This document shows, one piece after another, positions 7,884 to 8,136 of a stretch of DNA of 8,136 nucleotides. How positions within the stretch are numbered: position 1 is the first letter of the stretch; the number at the start of each line of letters is the position of its first letter. The translations under genes were made by a program, and so were the position numbers. The notes under the pieces were generated by a model. That model worked only from the letters and a program-made list of their open reading frames with translations. It had not been told where the DNA came from and searched no databases. The stretch spans positions 1 through 8,136 of the forward strand of contig UQNP01000081.1 of assembly GCA_900542385.1 (NCBI GenBank). The letters are read 5' to 3'. This DNA is from an uncultured Eubacterium sp. (GTDB lineage: Bacteria; Bacillota; Clostridia; Peptostreptococcales; Anaerovoracaceae).

Positions 7884-8136
7884 TTGTTTCTTCCTCCATA
7901 AGAATATCGAGCAGGCTGTGAAGCTCTTCTTTTGATATATTAGCTATTTTTGCAGTTTTTATAGCTTCATTGAGATGATCTTCGACTTTGCATATCATCT
8001 GTTCTTTTATCAGTTCTGAATCTCTGTTCATGACAAAACAACCTTTTCCCTGAATATTTTTGACGAATCCTTCCTGTTCGAGTTCAGTATATGCTCTTGT
8101 GACGGTAAGGACGCTTATTCTAAGTTCTTTAGCCAG
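7876..8136 (-). CDS. GntR family (YtrA-type) transcriptional regulator, N-terminus missing
   Basis: The last 86 codons of a gene whose start lies beyond the right edge of the window. It begins inside the winged helix-turn-helix: LAKELRISVLTVTRAY is the DNA-reading helix region, and LEQEGFVKNIQGKGCFV is the family's wing (usually GKGTFV, here GKGCFV). What remains is a short helical tail of about 50 residues ending EEETNE, with no large ligand-binding domain, which is the mark of the YtrA subfamily. About 35-45 residues are probably missing, for a full length near 125. Such regulators usually repress their own operon and are released when a cell-wall-acting compound is sensed; that role is inferred here from its place as first gene of the ABC cassette. 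The promoter and operator are outside the window. Confidence 0.88.
   Translation of the reverse strand: MAKELRISVLTVTRAYTELEQEGFVKNIQGKGCFVMNRDSELIKEQMICKVEDHLNEAIKTAKIANISKEELHSLLDILMEEETNE

Overview
The window looks like chromosomal DNA of a low- to mid-GC Firmicute, most likely a member of Clostridia. Three things point there. The start sites carry strong purine-rich Shine-Dalgarno sequences (AAGGAG, AGGAG, AAAGGGAG). A ruvC-ruvA-ruvB-queA-tgt gene order is typical of clostridia. RuvC is present, whereas Bacilli usually use RecU instead. Isoleucine is coded mostly by ATA (13 of 18 Ile codons in ruvA) in both the left and right gene blocks, so nothing looks freshly acquired. The genus cannot be named from the sequence alone.

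Left block (about 1-6381, + strand). A 167-bp leader holds a weak terminator-like hairpin and an extended -10 promoter. It leads into seven tightly packed genes: ruvC, ruvA, ruvB, queA, a uracil-DNA-glycosylase-superfamily gene of the DNA-deoxyinosine (hypoxanthine) type, tgt, and an RlmD/RumA-like RNA m5U methyltransferase. The junctions run from a 4-nt overlap to a 57-nt gap, with no terminator inside, so this is probably one transcript of about 6.2 kb. RuvA, RuvB and RuvC make the Holliday-junction branch-migration and resolution machine. Tgt inserts preQ1 at position 34 of tRNA and QueA then builds epoxyqueuosine on it. The last gene methylates RNA uridines at C5. The operon therefore mixes DNA repair with RNA modification, and the glycosylase sits between the two queuosine genes.

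Middle (6342-6381). A perfect 15-bp stem with a 9-nt loop, flanked by T-rich DNA on both sides, is a shared bidirectional terminator between the convergent blocks.

Right block (6380-8136, - strand, read right to left). A GntR/YtrA-type repressor, cut by the window edge, is followed by an ABC ATPase and a six-helix ABC-2 permease. Each gene overlaps the next by 8 nt. This is a compact, probably self-regulated ABC exporter, of the general kind used for envelope-active peptides or drugs. Its substrate cannot be read from the sequence, and its promoter and operator lie beyond the right edge.

I see no mobile element, CRISPR array, tRNA or rRNA, and no clear new system. The points most worth a second look are the glycosylase inside the queuosine pair, the TRAM-less methyltransferase, and the doubly overlapping regulator-exporter cassette.
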